Counted from the stretch's first letter, positions 52,000 through 61,007 are shown. The stretch is DNA of 64,000 bases from Streptomyces sp. AM 2-1-1 (GCF_029167645.1 NZ_CP119147.1:3162001-3226000), one strand, 5' to 3'. The notes: generated from the letters alone by a model not told the origin. Program-made: numbers and translations.

Positions 52000-54861
52000 T
52001 CAGTCCTCCGTGGGCGTCGCCGAGGAGGCGGCGGAGCTCGTCGCCTTCTTCGCCGCGGTCTTCTTCGCCGCCGTGGTCGTCTTCTTGGCGGTGGTCTTCT
52101 TCGCCGCGGCCGTCGTCTTCTTGGCCGGGGCCTTCTTCGCGGTGCTCGCCTTCTTGGCGGGCGCCTTCTTCGCCGCCGTCTTCTTCTTGACGGGCCCCTT
52201 GGCACGCTTCTCGGCGAGCAGCTCGTACCCGCGCTCGGGCGTGATCGCCTCGACGCTGTCGTCGGTGCGCAAGGTCGCGTTGGTCTCGCCGTCCGTGACG
52301 TACGGCCCGAAGCGGCCGTCCTTCACGACCACCGGCGCCCCGCTGACCGGGTCGGTGCCCAGCTCCTTCAGCGGCGGCTTGGCGGCGGCCCGACCGCGCT
52401 GCTTGGGCTGCGCGTAGATGGCGAGCGCCTCGTCGAGGGTGATGTCGAAGAGCTGGTCCTCGGAGGTCAGCGACCGGGAGTCCGTGCCCTTCTTGAGGTA
52501 CGGGCCGTAACGGCCGTTCTGCGCGGTGATCTCGACGCCGTCGGCGTCCTGACCGACGACGCGCGGCAGCGACATCAGCTTGAGCGCGTCGGCCAGCGTC
52601 ACCGTGTCGAGCGACATCGACTTGAACAGGGAGGCGGTCCGCGGCTTCACCGCGTTCTTGCCGGTCTTCGGCGTGCCCTCGGGCAGCACCTCGGTGACGT
52701 ACGGGCCGTAGCGGCCGTCCTTGGCGATGATCTGGTTGCCGGACACGGGGTCGGCTCCCAGCTCGAAGTCACCGCTCGGCTTGGCGAGCAGCTCCTCCGC
52801 GAGCTCGACGGTGAGCTCGTCCGGCGCCAGGTCCTCGGGGACGTCGGCGCGCTGGTGGCCCTCGGAGTCCTTCTCGCCCCGCTCGATGTACGGCCCGTAG
52901 CGGCCGACACGGAGCTTGATGTCGTTGCCGACGGGGAACGAGGAGATCTCCCGGGCATCGATGGCACCGAGGTCGGTGACGAGTTCCTTCAGGCCGCCGA
53001 GGTGGTCGCCGTCGCCGTTGCCCGCGTCGGAGGCCCGCCCCGCACCGGCCGTGTCCTCGCCCGCGCCGAAGTAGAAGCGCTTCAGCCACGGCACGGACTG
53101 GGCCTCGCCCCGCGCGATGCGGTCGAGGTCGTCCTCCATCCGCGCGGTGAAGTCGTAGTCGACCAGCCGGCCGAAGTGCTTCTCCAACAGGTTGACGACG
53201 GCGAAGGAGAGGAAGGACGGGACGAGCGCCGTGCCCTTCTTGAAGACGTAACCGCGGTCGAGGATGGTCCCGATGATCGAGGCGTACGTCGACGGGCGGC
53301 CGATCTCGCGCTCTTCGAGCTCCTTGACCAGCGAGGCCTCGGTGTAACGGGCCGGAGGCTTGGTGGCGTGGCCGTCGGCGGTGATCTCCTCGGCGGAGAG
53401 CGCGTCGCCCTCGGCGACCTGCGGCAGCCGGCGCTCGCGGTCGTCCAGCTCGGCGTTCGGGTCGTCCGCGCCCTCGACGTACGCCTTCATGAAGCCGTGG
53501 AAGGTGATCGTCTTGCCGGAGGCGGAGAACTCGGAGTCCCGGCCGTCGCTCGCCCGGCCGCCGATCTTGACGGTGACGGAGTTGCCGACCGCGTCCTTCA
53601 TCTGGGAGGCGACGGTCCGCTTCCAGATCAGCTCGTAGAGACGGAACTGGTCGCCGGTCAGGCCGGTCTCGGCCGGGGTGCGGAAACGGTCGCCGGAGGG
53701 GCGGATCGCCTCGTGCGCCTCCTGCGCGTTCTTGACCTTGCCGGCGTAGGTACGCGGCTTCTCCGGCAGGTAGTTCGCGCCGTACAACTGCGTGACCTGT
53801 GCCCGGGCGGCGGTGACGGCCGTCTCCGAGAGGGTCGTGGAGTCCGTACGCATGTAGGTGATGAAGCCGTTCTCGTACAGCTTCTGCGCGACCTGCATGG
53901 TCGCCTTCGCCCCGAAGCCCAGCTTGCGGCTCGCCTCCTGCTGGAGGGTGGTCGTGCGGAACGGGGCGTACGGCGAGCGCCGGTACGGCTTCGACTCGAC
54001 CGAGCGGACCGCGAAGGTGGAGTCGGCGAGGGCGGCTGCCAGGGCGCGGGCATTCGTCTCGTCCAGGTGCATGACCTGGCCGGAGGCGGCCTTCAGCTGC
54101 CCGTCCGCGCCGAAGTCGCGGCCCTGGGCGACGCGGCGCCCGTCGACCGTGCTGAGGCGGGCGATCAGGGTGGACGGGTCCGAGGCGTCCCCGGTGCGAC
54201 CGGTGGCGAAGGTGCCCGTCAGGTCCCAGTACGAGGCGGAGCGGAAGGCGATGCGCTCGCGCTCCCGCTCGACGACGAGCCGGGTGGCGACGGACTGGAC
54301 ACGCCCGGCCGACAGCCGGGGCATGACCTTCTTCCACAGGACCGGCGAGACCTCGTAGCCGTAGAGGCGGTCGAGGATGCGGCGGGTCTCCTGGGCGTCG
54401 ACCATCCGCTGGTTGAGCTCGCGCGGGTTGGCGACGGCGGCCCGGATCGCGTCCTTGGTGATCTCGTGGAAGACCATCCGGTGGACCGGCACCTTGGGCT
54501 TCAGGACTTCCTGGAGGTGCCACGCGATGGCTTCGCCCTCGCGGTCCTCATCGGTGGCGAGGAAGAGTTCGTCGGACTCGGCCAGCAGCTGCTTGAGCTT
54601 CCTGACCTGCGCCTTCTTGTCGGCGTTGACGACGTAGATGGGCTGGAAGTCGTTGTCGACGTCGACCCCGAGCCGCCGGACCTCGCCGGTGTACTCGTCG
54701 GGGACCTCGGCGGCGCCGCTCGGGAGGTCACGGATGTGCCCGACGCTCGCCTCGACGACGTATCCGGGGCCGAGATAGCCCTTGATCGTCTTCGCCTTGG
54801 CGGGCGACTCGACGATGACGAGTCGGCGGCCGCCTTGTGCGGTCTCGCTGGTCGGGGACAA
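52000..54861 (-). CDS. topA: DNA topoisomerase I with Lys-rich tail
   Basis: A 953-aa type IA topoisomerase that relaxes negative supercoils. TOPRIM start VIVESPAKAKTIKGYLG, the Mg segment DEDREGEAIAWHL, and active-site Tyr in ITYMRTDSTTLS. The C-terminus has four GPY-type repeats (GRYGPYIERG, GRYGPYVTEV, GRYGPYLKKG, GRFGPYVTDG) and a Lys/Ala tail (KKAPAKKASTAKK and more) for DNA binding. The zinc fingers of E. coli TopA are absent, as in actinomycetes. TTG start at 54861 after GGAGAGAAG; an ATG further upstream (54897) is less typical. Confidence 0.96.
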   Translation of the reverse strand: MSPTSETAQGGRRLVIVESPAKAKTIKGYLGPGYVVEASVGHIRDLPSGAAEVPDEYTGEVRRLGVDVDNDFQPIYVVNADKKAQVRKLKQLLAESDELFLATDEDREGEAIAWHLQEVLKPKVPVHRMVFHEITKDAIRAAVANPRELNQRMVDAQETRRILDRLYGYEVSPVLWKKVMPRLSAGRVQSVATRLVVERERERIAFRSASYWDLTGTFATGRTGDASDPSTLIARLSTVDGRRVAQGRDFGADGQLKAASGQVMHLDETNARALAAALADSTFAVRSVESKPYRRSPYAPFRTTTLQQEASRKLGFGAKATMQVAQKLYENGFITYMRTDSTTLSETAVTAARAQVTQLYGANYLPEKPRTYAGKVKNAQEAHEAIRPSGDRFRTPAETGLTGDQFRLYELIWKRTVASQMKDAVGNSVTVKIGGRASDGRDSEFSASGKTITFHGFMKAYVEGADDPNAELDDRERRLPQVAEGDALSAEEITADGHATKPPARYTEASLVKELEEREIGRPSTYASIIGTILDRGYVFKKGTALVPSFLSFAVVNLLEKHFGRLVDYDFTARMEDDLDRIARGEAQSVPWLKRFYFGAGEDTAGAGRASDAGNGDGDHLGGLKELVTDLGAIDAREISSFPVGNDIKLRVGRYGPYIERGEKDSEGHQRADVPEDLAPDELTVELAEELLAKPSGDFELGADPVSGNQIIAKDGRYGPYVTEVLPEGTPKTGKNAVKPRTASLFKSMSLDTVTLADALKLMSLPRVVGQDADGVEITAQNGRYGPYLKKGTDSRSLTSEDQLFDITLDEALAIYAQPKQRGRAAAKPPLKELGTDPVSGAPVVVKDGRFGPYVTDGETNATLRTDDSVEAITPERGYELLAEKRAKGPVKKKTAAKKAPAKKASTAKKAPAKKTTAAAKKTTAKKTTTAAKKTAAKKATSSAASSATPTED

Positions 54862-55195
54862 CTTCGCTCTTCTCTCCGGTCGGCACTCGATGCGCATCCG
54901 CACGGCGGCGATGAGCCACTGGCGGTGCTGTCGCTGCGGAGTGTGACGGTACATCCCGCCCCCGTGTCAAACGGCAAAAGCCCGCAACGGCCACTCGAAC
55001 GGTAACCCGACTTCCGGCATTCCTGCCGCCCGGACTGTCCGTTCCGCACCGCGTGCGGCCGCTGCCTGCGGATTTCGGGGTGCCGGCGAAGGGGCGTGGG
55101 AAGGCTCCCGAGGAGATGCGACGGGTACAGGGACGAGCGCCGCACGCGGCCGGTGGCGACGGGCGGGAGGTGCGGATCCGGTCGGACACGTCGAT
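54862..55195. other. Intergenic region upstream of topA
   Basis: 334 bp between the small membrane protein stop (55196) and the topA start. No open frame, hairpin or RNA gene stands out. It is likely to hold the topA promoter, which is supercoiling-controlled in Streptomyces, but I cannot place it. Confidence 0.5.
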
Positions 55196-55393
55196 TCAGA
55201 TGCCGGTGAGGACCCACACACCGAGGACGAGGAAAAGTACGCCGAAGACCGTCGACAGCACGGCGGCGGGGACGGGGCTCACTCCGTGGGCCACCGGCGC
55301 GCGGCGAACCGTGCGCGCCCCCGTCCAGAGGAGGAGCGCCACGCCGAACACCGCGAAAACCGATCCCGCGAGGACCGCCGGTCCGCTCTCCAT
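55196..55393 (-). CDS. Small two-helix membrane protein
   Basis: A 65-aa protein with two hydrophobic segments (AVLAGSVFAVFGVALLLW and PAAVLSTVFGVLFLVLGVWVL) joined by a short basic loop RTVRRAPVAHG. ATG at 55393 follows GGGTGCGGAGAC. No family name could be given. Position just upstream of topA (same strand) is conserved-looking. Function unknown. Confidence 0.7.
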   Translation of the reverse strand: MESGPAVLAGSVFAVFGVALLLWTGARTVRRAPVAHGVSPVPAAVLSTVFGVLFLVLGVWVLTGI

Positions 55394-55559
55394 GTCTCCG
55401 CACCCCTGTCCTGGCCCGCCGCCGGGCCGGGCCGCCCCGGCCCGTCCGGACCCTGCCGGTCCGGCTCGCCCGCCGGGACGCGCAGAGGGAGGCTGCCACC
55501 CCCGGGCGTCGACGACGCGAACCCTGGGTGAACGGCCGCCCCGCGCGTGCGGGAGAGGG

Positions 55560-55720
55560 CCGAGGGGCGTGAGGCGGTGGGCGGAGAAAGGGCCGGGGAG
55601 GAGGACGGGGAGAGGTTCCGGGAGGGGGCCGGGCGGGGGCCGGGAGGGGGGTTCCAGGGAGCAGGGCCGGGAGAGGGGACGGGGAGGAAGGGCCGGGAGG
55701 AAGCCGGGAGGGGGCGCCAG
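55560..55720 (+). repeat. G-rich polypurine stretch (quadruplex-prone)
   Basis: Plus strand carries dozens of GGG/GGGG runs separated by A, AG or C (for example GGGCCGGGAGGGGG), almost free of T. Many G4 candidates overlap. Placed upstream of the small membrane protein gene and downstream of the methyltransferase gene. Confidence 0.6.
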
Positions 55721-55811
55721 CGGCCGTATGCCTGGTTCGCGCCGGTCGCGTGCGGCTGAACGTACGGCCTGCCGACTCCGTACCCGAGCCCGCCCTGACG
55801 TCCTGACACCC

Positions 55812-55865
55812 CTGACGCCCTGACGCCCTGACGCCCTGACGCCCTGACGCCCTGACGCCCTGACG
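55812..55865 (+). repeat. 8-bp tandem repeat CTGACGCC, about 6.75 copies
   Basis: Unit CTGACGCC repeated without interruption; a diverged copy (CTGACACC) precedes it. An exact short tandem in a non-coding gap 55 bp after the methyltransferase stop side (stop at 55921 on the minus strand). Likely variable in copy number by slippage. Confidence 0.85.
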
Positions 55866-55920
55866 ATTGTCTACTGACTCCTCGACGATGGTCTGCCGAC
55901 CCCTGGGCCAAGAACGCAGG

Positions 55921-57579
55921 TCAGACGATGGGGCCCGTTCCGTCCGGTCCCGGCGCCACCGGCTCCAGGAAGCCCTCCTCGACCAGCAGCCGGATGGCCT
56001 GCGGGGTGCGGTCCCGCAGCAGCACCGGGTCCTCCCCCATCAACTGGGCGATGGCGTCCAGAATCCGGCCGGCCGGCAGCGAACCGTCGCAGACGCCCGC
56101 GAACCCCGCGCCGACCGAGTCGACCTTGGTGGCCCGGCGCATCCCGCGGTGCTGACGGAGCACCACGTGTTCCGGGTCCTCCGCGCCCGGCAGCCCGACC
56201 TGCTCCTGCACGACCTCCTCGGCGAGCGTGAAGTGGCCGGCGAGCAGCGAGGCGTCGTCCTGGGCCCGCAGGTAGTCCTGGCGGGCGAAGTGGGCGAGGA
56301 CGGCCGGGCCGAGGGGCTGCTCGATCGAGTGCGGCCACTCCTCGACGACGACCGACGGCTTCCCGGCAGCGGCGGCGGCGGACTTGCGTACCGTGATCCA
56401 GCCAAACCCGACTGCCGTGGTCCCGCGCGCCTCGAAGGCGTCGAGCCATGACTCGTACCGTGCGGTGTACTCCGCCGGATCGGAGCGATGGTCGCCGCTG
56501 TCGCGCAGCCAGAGTTCGGCGTACTGCGTGATGTCCTGAACCTCACGCTGCACGATCCAGGCGTCACAGCCCTCCGGCACCCAGGAACGGAGCCGGTCCT
56601 GCCACTCCTCGCCCTCCACGTGCTGCCAGTTGGCGAGGAACTGGGCATAGCCGCCGTCGTTCAGCCGGTCGCCCGACTGCTGGACCAGGGTGCGGCAGAG
56701 GTCGTCGCCGCCCATGCCGCCGTCGCGATAGGTGAGGCGGGCGCCGGGCGAGATGACGAACGGCGGATTCGAGACAATCAGGTCGAACGTCTCGTCGGCC
56801 ACCGGCTCGAAGAGGGAGCCCTCCCGCAGATCCGCCGGAGCCGCGCCGGAGAGCGCGAGGGTGAGCCGGGTGAAGTCCAGGGCACGCGGATTGAGGTCGG
56901 TGGCGGTGACGCGCGTCGCGTGCTGCGCCGCGTGGAGCGCCTGGATACCGGAGCCGGTGCCCAGGTCGAGGGCGGACGCGACCGGTGTCCGGACGGTGAT
57001 CCCGGCGAGCGTGGTGGACGCGCCACCGACGCCGAGTACGACCCCCTCCTCGTGCGCGCCGATGCCCCCCGCGCCGCCGACGGCGCAGCCGAGATCGGAG
57101 ACGATGAACCAGTCCTCGCCCCCGGGGCCGCCGTACGGGCGGACGTCGACGGTCGCCCGCACCTCGCCGTCCTCCTCGCGCACCCAGCCGTCCGCGACGC
57201 ACTCGGCGAGGGGCAGGGCATTTTCGGCCCTCTTCACGGGAACGGCCCGCTGCAGGAGGAAGAGCCGCACCAGCGTGTCGAGCGCGGTGTCGCCCCGGGT
57301 GGCCCGTAGGGCGGGAACCGTCTCGGCCCGTGCGAGAGCCGCGTAAGCCGGCGCGCCGAGCAGCTCCAAGAGGCCGTCTGCGGTGAACGCGGCCGCGAGG
57401 AGCGCCTCACGGAGTGCGGGAACGTGCTCGGAGCGCGGCAGAACGGATGGCAAGGCGCTCGTCGGCGCGGTGGCACCCGTCGGCCCCTGAGCGCTCGCCG
57501 TTGCGGAGGCGCCGGCCGTCGCGGAAGGGCTCGTCGGTGCGGAGGGGCTCGTCGGTGCGGACGGGCGATTCGTACTCAC
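55921..57579 (-). CDS. SAM-dependent methyltransferase (N5-glutamine/NPPF type)
   Basis: A 552-aa protein. The N-terminus (about 1-40) is Ser/Ala/Pro-rich. The middle holds the SAM motif LDLGTGSGIQALHAA (about 200) and VSNPPFVISP, the NPPF signature of the HemK/PrmC and adenine-methyltransferase group. The C-terminal half carries an extra domain (ITVRKSAAAAAGKPSVVVEEWPHS) seen in actinomycete homologues. GTG at 57579 (VSTNRPSAPT) behind TGGGGGC. Substrate unknown. Confidence 0.87.
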   Translation of the reverse strand: MSTNRPSAPTSPSAPTSPSATAGASATASAQGPTGATAPTSALPSVLPRSEHVPALREALLAAAFTADGLLELLGAPAYAALARAETVPALRATRGDTALDTLVRLFLLQRAVPVKRAENALPLAECVADGWVREEDGEVRATVDVRPYGGPGGEDWFIVSDLGCAVGGAGGIGAHEEGVVLGVGGASTTLAGITVRTPVASALDLGTGSGIQALHAAQHATRVTATDLNPRALDFTRLTLALSGAAPADLREGSLFEPVADETFDLIVSNPPFVISPGARLTYRDGGMGGDDLCRTLVQQSGDRLNDGGYAQFLANWQHVEGEEWQDRLRSWVPEGCDAWIVQREVQDITQYAELWLRDSGDHRSDPAEYTARYESWLDAFEARGTTAVGFGWITVRKSAAAAAGKPSVVVEEWPHSIEQPLGPAVLAHFARQDYLRAQDDASLLAGHFTLAEEVVQEQVGLPGAEDPEHVVLRQHRGMRRATKVDSVGAGFAGVCDGSLPAGRILDAIAQLMGEDPVLLRDRTPQAIRLLVEEGFLEPVAPGPDGTGPIV

Positions 57580-57615
57580 GCCCCCATTGTGGCCGCTCCC
57601 GCCGACAACGGCAGC

Positions 57616-57646
57616 GGCCCGGCCCCCCACGAGGGAGGGCCGGGCC
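57616..57646 (-). terminator. Hairpin after lipoprotein gene
   Basis: A 10-bp perfect stem GGCCCGGCCC against GGGCCGGGCC, 11-base loop, between the lipoprotein stop (57716) and the methyltransferase start (57579). Confidence 0.6.
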
Positions 57647-57715
57647 GACGCGCCGCTTCTCTCCGTGGCGCCGTCGCACCATGCCCGGAGACGAGCCCCC
57701 GGAGAAGTGCGGGCG

Positions 57716-58315
57716 CTACGACGCCTTCGCGGTGGCCTGGGCGCCCGACCCCGGGGAAGCCGAGGCGGAAGGGCTCTTGCAGCTGTCCTGCTTGGCCATC
57801 GCGCTCCCGAGTTCACCGGACTGCAGCTTGTTCAGCGCACTGGCGCCGTTGCTGCTCGTGTTCTTCAATTCGTCGGCGATGTCCTTCAGACCGTCGGCGA
57901 ACTGCGCCTGGTCCTCGGTGTCGAGCGCGTCCACCTTGGTCTTGAGGTTCGCGTACGCCTTGGAAGCGTCGTTGAGCCCCTTCACCGCCTCCTGCTGCGT
58001 GGCCTCACCGTCGTCGACCGGGGGTGCGCCGGCCGAGTCGACGGCCGAGCCGAGCGCCTTGTACGCCTCCGAGATCTGCTGGAAGGCGGCCGAGTCGGTC
58101 TTCTGGACATCCGCCGGCTGACTGTTGTCCGCCGTCTGCTCCTGAATGGCGGCGTTCGCGGCCGCGATCTTCTGGAGTTGCGGCTGGACCTGGTCGCAGA
58201 CCTTCTTGGCCCAGTCGTTCACCTTGTCGTCGCTGTCGCTGTCGTCACTGCAACCCGCAAGTGTCAGTACGAGCACCGCGCCGCCGGACAGTGCGGCCGC
58301 AAGCTTCTTGTTCAC
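57716..58315 (-). CDS. Small secreted lipoprotein
   Basis: A 199-aa protein with a signal peptide and lipobox LTLAGC (Cys22). The mature part is helical, Asp/Gln/Ala-rich (VCDQVQPQLQKIAAANAAIQEQ, LNDASKAYANLKTKVDALD), with no enzyme motif, and ends in a Ser/Ala tail. ATG at 58315 follows GGGAAGGGACC. Such proteins are abundant in Streptomyces; function unknown. Confidence 0.87.
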   Translation of the reverse strand: MNKKLAAALSGGAVLVLTLAGCSDDSDSDDKVNDWAKKVCDQVQPQLQKIAAANAAIQEQTADNSQPADVQKTDSAAFQQISEAYKALGSAVDSAGAPPVDDGEATQQEAVKGLNDASKAYANLKTKVDALDTEDQAQFADGLKDIADELKNTSSNGASALNKLQSGELGSAMAKQDSCKSPSASASPGSGAQATAKAS

Positions 58316-59197
58316 CGGATCGGTCCCTTCCCAGGCTCTCGGCCCCGGAACTTACACGCCAAGTGGGCTACATCCGGGCGCCCGCCAACCGGTTAAGCCT
58401 CTTTTCTAACCATTTGCACCAAGAGGATGGGGGGAGATTCAACTCACCTCCCCCCCGCGTCAATCAGGAGGACCACGGCGGAGCGCCCTTCCGAAAATCA
58501 CCCGAACGGATGAAGGTCCCCCTTCGGGCGCCCGCAGACCCACCCAGCGCACAGGACGCCCCTTGAGATGACCCGTCAGGTCGCGGCGTCGGGTTCAGCG
58601 AGGCAGTCCTGAGTGTCCGTCACCTCGTCGGGCCGGGACGCTCCGCCGGCGCGGCGGCGCACTCGTGCTCGCGGGGCGCCGTGGTACCCGGGCCGGGCTG
58701 CGGACGTGGATACAGCTGCGGGTGTGGGTGTGGATACAGCTGCGGGTGCGGGCGCTCTCGAGGTGGTTGCTCGACGCGGCGTGTGGAGGGAGCGAGGGCA
58801 CGGAGGACGAGGACGGGAGGACGAGGACTCCCACGCCGGACGTCACCGCGGCCGACCGCCATTCCGGATCCCCACGGTCACCGTCGGCTCGGCAGGCGCA
58901 CACCGGCCGGGAGCACGGGCAGCAACGATCGGGGACGGGGACTTCAGTGCGCGTCCGCACTCGGCGACGGCGGGTAGGCGCAGACCGTGCTGTGTGGGGC
59001 CGCGGGGCGCCTCAGGACCGCCGTGAACGGCAGCTCTCACGTCTCGGGGGCACGACGGCGCACGCGTCGTCCATCAGACGCGGGAAGCCGACCCCAGGTC
59101 CCGGAAAGCCGAGCCGGGCCATCGGCTGAACCGACCGTTCGGCGTGCCCGGTCCGCCGAACCGGCCCTCTCGGTCGAGGGCGGCGCAGCTCGCCAGG
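58316..59197. other. 882-bp region without a supported gene
   Basis: Open frames on both strands are low-complexity, with no ribosome site or recognisable family. A 24-bp-period direct repeat lies at 58706-58748. Upstream of the lipoprotein (58315) an AT-rich promoter-like stretch near 58400-58420 (TCTTTTCTAACC) is visible. I see nothing else. Confidence 0.5.
58706..58748 (+). repeat. 24-bp direct repeat GTGGATACAGCTGCGGGTG
   Basis: Identical 19-mers start at 58706 and 58730, with GTGGG between. It lies in the gene-free gap before the anti-sigma gene. Confidence 0.75.
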
Positions 59198-59674
59198 TCA
59201 GGGGAAGGTGACCGCCGACGCGGTGGGCCACGTCATACGGATCACGCCGCCGTTCGCGCCGGACCGGACTTCCACGTCGTCGACCAGGCCCTTGATGACG
59301 GCGAGGCCCATCTCGTCCTCACCCTCACCGTCCGGCTCAGGCTCGGGCTCGTCGAGACCTACCGGTACCGCCGGCGAGTCCCTGCGCGCGCCGGGGACGG
59401 CGCCGCCGGCGTCGCTGCCCGGGCCCGGCACATCGTCGCCGACCTCGATGGAGAACGACTTCTCCTCATCCGTGAGCACCACGGCCACCGGGGTGACGAT
59501 GCCATGTGCGTGATGCAGCCCCACCGCTCGGCTGCACGCCTCGCCCACAGCGAGTCTGACCTCGTCGAGCACCGCCTCGTCGACGCCCGCCCGGCGTGCC
59601 ACAGCGGCCGCCACGAGGCGGGCCGTCCTGACATGTTCAGGCTGTGCACTGAAGCGGAGTTCAACGGTGGCCAT
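59198..59674 (-). CDS. Anti-sigma-type GHKL protein downstream of bldG
   Basis: A 158-aa RsbW/SpoIIAB-like protein. N box DEVRLAVGEACSRAV, then a G2-like region with an Asp/Glu/Gly-rich insert (EPEPEPDGEGEDEMGLAVIKG). It is the ortholog-position partner of the gene that in S. coelicolor is co-transcribed with bldG and encodes its anti-sigma factor (established knowledge). It probably binds BldG. Because bldG is interrupted just upstream, its expression may be lowered by polarity, and its control by BldG would be lost. ATG at 59674. Confidence 0.9.
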   Translation of the reverse strand: MATVELRFSAQPEHVRTARLVAAAVARRAGVDEAVLDEVRLAVGEACSRAVGLHHAHGIVTPVAVVLTDEEKSFSIEVGDDVPGPGSDAGGAVPGARRDSPAVPVGLDEPEPEPDGEGEDEMGLAVIKGLVDDVEVRSGANGGVIRMTWPTASAVTFP

Positions 59675-59834
59675 GAGATCCCCCTCGAACGTTAGGGCGT
59701 GCGTATCAGAGGTGCGGACATGGCGTCCGTACCTCTGTTCTCCTCCCGGAGCCCACGGAGCGGACGACCGACCCCAGGGTCGGCCGTCGGCTCAATGCGG
59801 CCCGGCGCGGCTCTCTGCCGACCGGACCGTCCAC

Positions 59835-59860
59835 GGTCCGCCGACCGGGGCCGGCGGACC
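59835..59860 (-). terminator. Hairpin just after bldG
   Basis: Stem GGTCCGCCG against CGGCGGACC, 8-base loop, 10 bp beyond the bldG stop and before the anti-sigma gene. It fits the known mixture of monocistronic bldG and longer bldG-anti-sigma transcripts in S. coelicolor (attenuating terminator). Confidence 0.5.
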
Positions 59861-60009
59861 GCTCCGACATCAGTCGGTGGCGGCGACAGCCTCGTCGACC
59901 GTGGTGTGAATGGGGAACACCTTGGTCAGGCCCGTGATCCGGAAGATCTTGAGAATGCGCTCCTGGTTGCAGACCAGGCGCAGTGAGCCCTCATGGGCCC
60001 GGACACGCT

Positions 60010-60012
60010 TCA
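60010..60012. repeat. Target duplication TCA, left copy
   Basis: TCA next to the left IS end at 60013; the matching right copy is 61005-61007. Fits T-N-A targets of IS5-group elements. Confidence 0.85.
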
Positions 60013-60035
60013 GAAAGTGTTGGGTAACTGGTTGA

Positions 60036-60920
60036 TTACTCGTGGTCGAGGTCGTCGGTGAGGCGTCGGGCCGCTTCGGTTTCGATGGGGCCGTGGGGTT
60101 CGATGGTTTCGCCGGCGAGGCGGGCGGCCATGAGCCGGATCATCGCAACCTTGATCATGGCTTCGGCGTGCGCCGTCTTGCGCTCGTAGTCGCGGGCCAA
60201 CCGTCTGCACCGTCCCAGCCAGGAGAATGTTCGTTCCACCACCCACCTGCGGGGCAGCACCTGGAAGCCTTTCACGTCCGCGTTGCGTGGTACTGCGACG
60301 ATCTCGACGTTCTCGTTGTCCGCCGCCCAGCGGATCAGTCCGGAATCGACGCGATTGACGTAGCCGCCGTCGACCCAGACCAGGCCGACCCGCGGAAACA
60401 GCTCCCGGATGCCGGTGAGGACCAGTTTCGCTCCGGCCCGGTCCTGGACCGAAGCGGAGTGCACCACGGCGCGCAGTACGAGCCCGCAGGTGTCCACCAG
60501 TAGATGGCGCTTGCGCCCGCGCACCCGTTTTCCCGCGTCGTAACCGATGCTCTCGCCACCCTGATGGGACTTCGCCGACTGCGAGTCCAGCACCGCGGCC
60601 GACGGCTCCGGATCACGACCCTCGGCCACCCGGATGCGGTCCCTCAACGCGTCATGGACCCGGTCCCAGGTCCCGTCGGCCGCCCATGACCTGAACCACC
60701 GGTAGGCGACGTCCCACGGGGCAAGATCATGCGGAACCAGCCGCCAGGCACACCCGGTGCCCAGCACGTACAGCACCGTGTCCAGGACCAGCCGACGCGA
60801 GAACTTCAGCGGACGGCCACCGCGCCGCAGGTCACGCACGGGCAGAAGCGGCTCGATCACCGCCCACTGAGCATCCGTCAACGACGTCTCGTAGCAAGGC
60901 TTACAGGAGCAGACGCACAT
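60036..60920 (-). CDS. IS5-family transposase (IS427/IS1647-like)
   Basis: A 294-aa DDE transposase. N-terminal [20 protein letters not shown] is typical of the DUF4096/IS5 branch. DDE residues: Asp in [10 protein letters not shown], Asp in [10 protein letters not shown], Glu in [19 protein letters not shown]. It ends about 20 bp inside the left IS end. The ATG at 60920 is taken; a frame continues to a GTG at 60962, but a 9-bp hairpin (60927-60957) lies in that leader and would likely act against readthrough translation. Confidence 0.93.
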   Translation of the reverse strand: MCVCSCKPCYETSLTDAQWAVIEPLLPVRDLRRGGRPLKFSRRLVLDTVLYVLGTGCAWRLVPHDLAPWDVAYRWFRSWAADGTWDRVHDALRDRIRVAEGRDPEPSAAVLDSQSAKSHQGGESIGYDAGKRVRGRKRHLLVDTCGLVLRAVVHSASVQDRAGAKLVLTGIRELFPRVGLVWVDGGYVNRVDSGLIRWAADNENVEIVAVPRNADVKGFQVLPRRWVVERTFSWLGRCRRLARDYERKTAHAEAMIKVAMIRLMAARLAGETIEPHGPIETEAARRLTDDLDHE

Positions 60921-60926
60921 GTAGAT

Positions 60927-60957
60927 GATCTTCGCTGGCGCCCGACCCGCGAAGATC
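60927..60957 (-). promoter_or_regulatory. Hairpin in transposase leader
   Basis: GATCTTCGC against GCGAAGATC with a 13-base loop, just before the transposase start. Similar structures in IS elements block translation of transposase from outside transcripts. Confidence 0.45.
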
Positions 60958-61004
60958 ACCACCGTCGGCCACAGAACGCAAGCGATCAGTTACCCAACAC
61001 TTTC

Positions 61005-61007
61005 TCA
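61005..61007. repeat. Target duplication TCA, right copy
   Basis: Right partner of the TCA at 60010-60012, directly after the IS end at 61004. Confidence 0.85.

Larger units (their letters stand above)
55394..55920. other. 527-bp gap with polypurine and 8-bp tandem repeats
   Basis: No supported gene. Two odd stretches are listed separately: a G-rich purine run with GGGG clusters (about 55560-55720) and an 8-bp CTGACGCC tandem array (55812-55865). The open frames here are low-complexity products of those repeats. Confidence 0.6.
60013..61004 (-). mobile_element. IS5-family insertion sequence, complete, 992 bp
   Basis: Ends are perfect 18-bp inverted repeats GAAAGTGTTGGGTAACTG (60013-60030 and 60987-61004). 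TCA duplicated at both sides. One transposase gene (60036-60920) fills the element. The perfect ends and intact transposase suggest a recent event. Inserted in the last third of bldG on the same strand as bldG. Confidence 0.93.

Noticed and set aside
50539..55005. Very long plus-strand open frame opposite tmk and topA
   Set aside because: It is the antisense shadow of two certain genes; GC-rich codon bias keeps reverse frames open. No family motifs.
58613..59129. Several overlapping frames in the 882-bp gap
   Set aside because: No ribosome site or family features, composition driven by repeats.
60042..60503. Plus-strand frame inside the IS
   Set aside because: Antisense to the transposase DDE region.
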